This document shows positions 63,557-64,000 of a stretch of 64,000 bases of DNA, in pieces. Position 1 is the stretch's first letter. Each line of letters begins with the position of its first letter. This DNA comes from Montifringilla adamsi. Its lineage: Eukaryota > Chordata > Aves > Passeriformes > Passeridae. The stretch covers positions 1-64,000 of the forward strand of contig JAGGNK010008604.1 of the NCBI GenBank assembly GCA_017590115.1, written 5' to 3'. A program made the position numbers and the translations under genes. The notes beneath the pieces were generated by a model. The model saw nothing but the letters and a program-made list of their open reading frames with translations. It ran no database searches and was not told the origin of the DNA.

Positions 63557-64000
63557 CTCCAGGGGCAGTTTTGGAAAACGTCCACCAAATGCCCACCCCC
63601 ACATGGGGTGAATACAGTTTTACAAGTTTAGCAAATTAGCATAATTGACAAAAATCACCAATTAGGTACATAAAAGGTGAGGTAGTTCCTCCCCCGGTTC
63701 AACCGTCTCTGAACCCTGCTCTGTCTTTAGATGGGACTCAACTTTGTTTATAAAAATGTGTCTCAAAGAGCTGGTTGCCTTGGTTCCCAGGAAGAACCAA
63801 GATAGGACAGGGGCCTTGTACCCCCCCAGGGCTTGGAGCTCTGGACTGTGTTTTGTACTTCTGCCTAGGGAAAAGGTAAGGAAAAGTACTGGGAAAACTA
63901 GCTACAAATACAATAATAGGCTACAGAGCTACAAATATGTGTAAGGAATACAGAGAATATATAAAAGAAAAAAGCAAAAATCAGTTTGGCATCAATAAGA
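63557..64000 (-). repeat. LTR-U copy, runs off the window
   Basis: Matches 57194-57600 closely (GGCAGTTTTGGAAAACG onward). Lacks the 57126-57193 part, so it is truncated at its 3' end by the CR1 junction. The other end is outside the window. Confidence 0.8.

Overview
This is vertebrate nuclear DNA, most likely from a songbird (passerine). The window is packed with CR1 non-LTR retrotransposons, whose 3' ends carry the usual ATTCTATGATT-type tail, and with many LTR/endogenous-retrovirus (ERV) fragments nested inside one another. There is no operon-like gene organisation, no tRNA or rRNA gene and no CRISPR array. The density of ERVs and the single stray host exon would fit a repeat-rich non-recombining region such as the avian W chromosome or an unplaced contig. 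That placement is inference.

Layout. 1-2325: decayed ERV pol (+), polypurine tract and 3' LTR with no env. 2.3-5.4 kb: old LTR fragments and a CR1 3' end. 5.4-9.15 kb: two nearly identical tandem copies of an LTR plus gag-like reading frame (-). 9.15-17.4 kb: stacked LTR fragments and one CR1. 17.4-19.8 kb: env and integrase remnants of a betaretrovirus-like ERV (-). 20.4-23.6 kb: a CR1 broken by a solo LTR and a fragment of a plexin-A gene (exon end, splice donor and intron). 24-28.3 kb: LTRs, including a solo LTR with a perfect 6-bp target-site duplication. 28.5-28.8 kb: two possible small exons. 30-33 kb: 5' LTR, primer-binding site and gag of one ERV (-). 33.1-39.6 kb: 5' LTR, gag, dUTPase, protease, RT, RNase H and integrase of a second ERV (-). 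39.6-43.1 kb: one CR1 (+) carrying three LTR insertions. 43.1-46 kb: nested LTRs. 46-49.8 kb: a nearly full-length CR1 (-). 51-55.1 kb: a third betaretrovirus-like ERV (-). 55.1-64 kb: LTRs, CR1 pieces and unassigned sequence.

All retroviral and CR1 frames seen here carry stops, frameshifts or insertions. The longest open stretches are gag-derived: 499 codons at 30563-32062, 372 at 37378-38496, 344 at 51974-53008 and 281 at 7968-8813. LTRs are grouped by sequence shared within the window: LTR-A (5446, 7623, 8770, 20904, 39174, 42190), LTR-X (12353, 51057, 54753), LTR-V (14630, 15240, 33935, 41500, 44951), LTR-Y (13420, 43343), LTR-Z (43115/44003, 60345), LTR-T (49830, 56238) and LTR-U (57126, 63557). 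Letters are local names, not database names. Boundaries described as approximate were judged by eye. I see no convincing new functional system; the most notable item is the plexin-A fragment embedded in a CR1.
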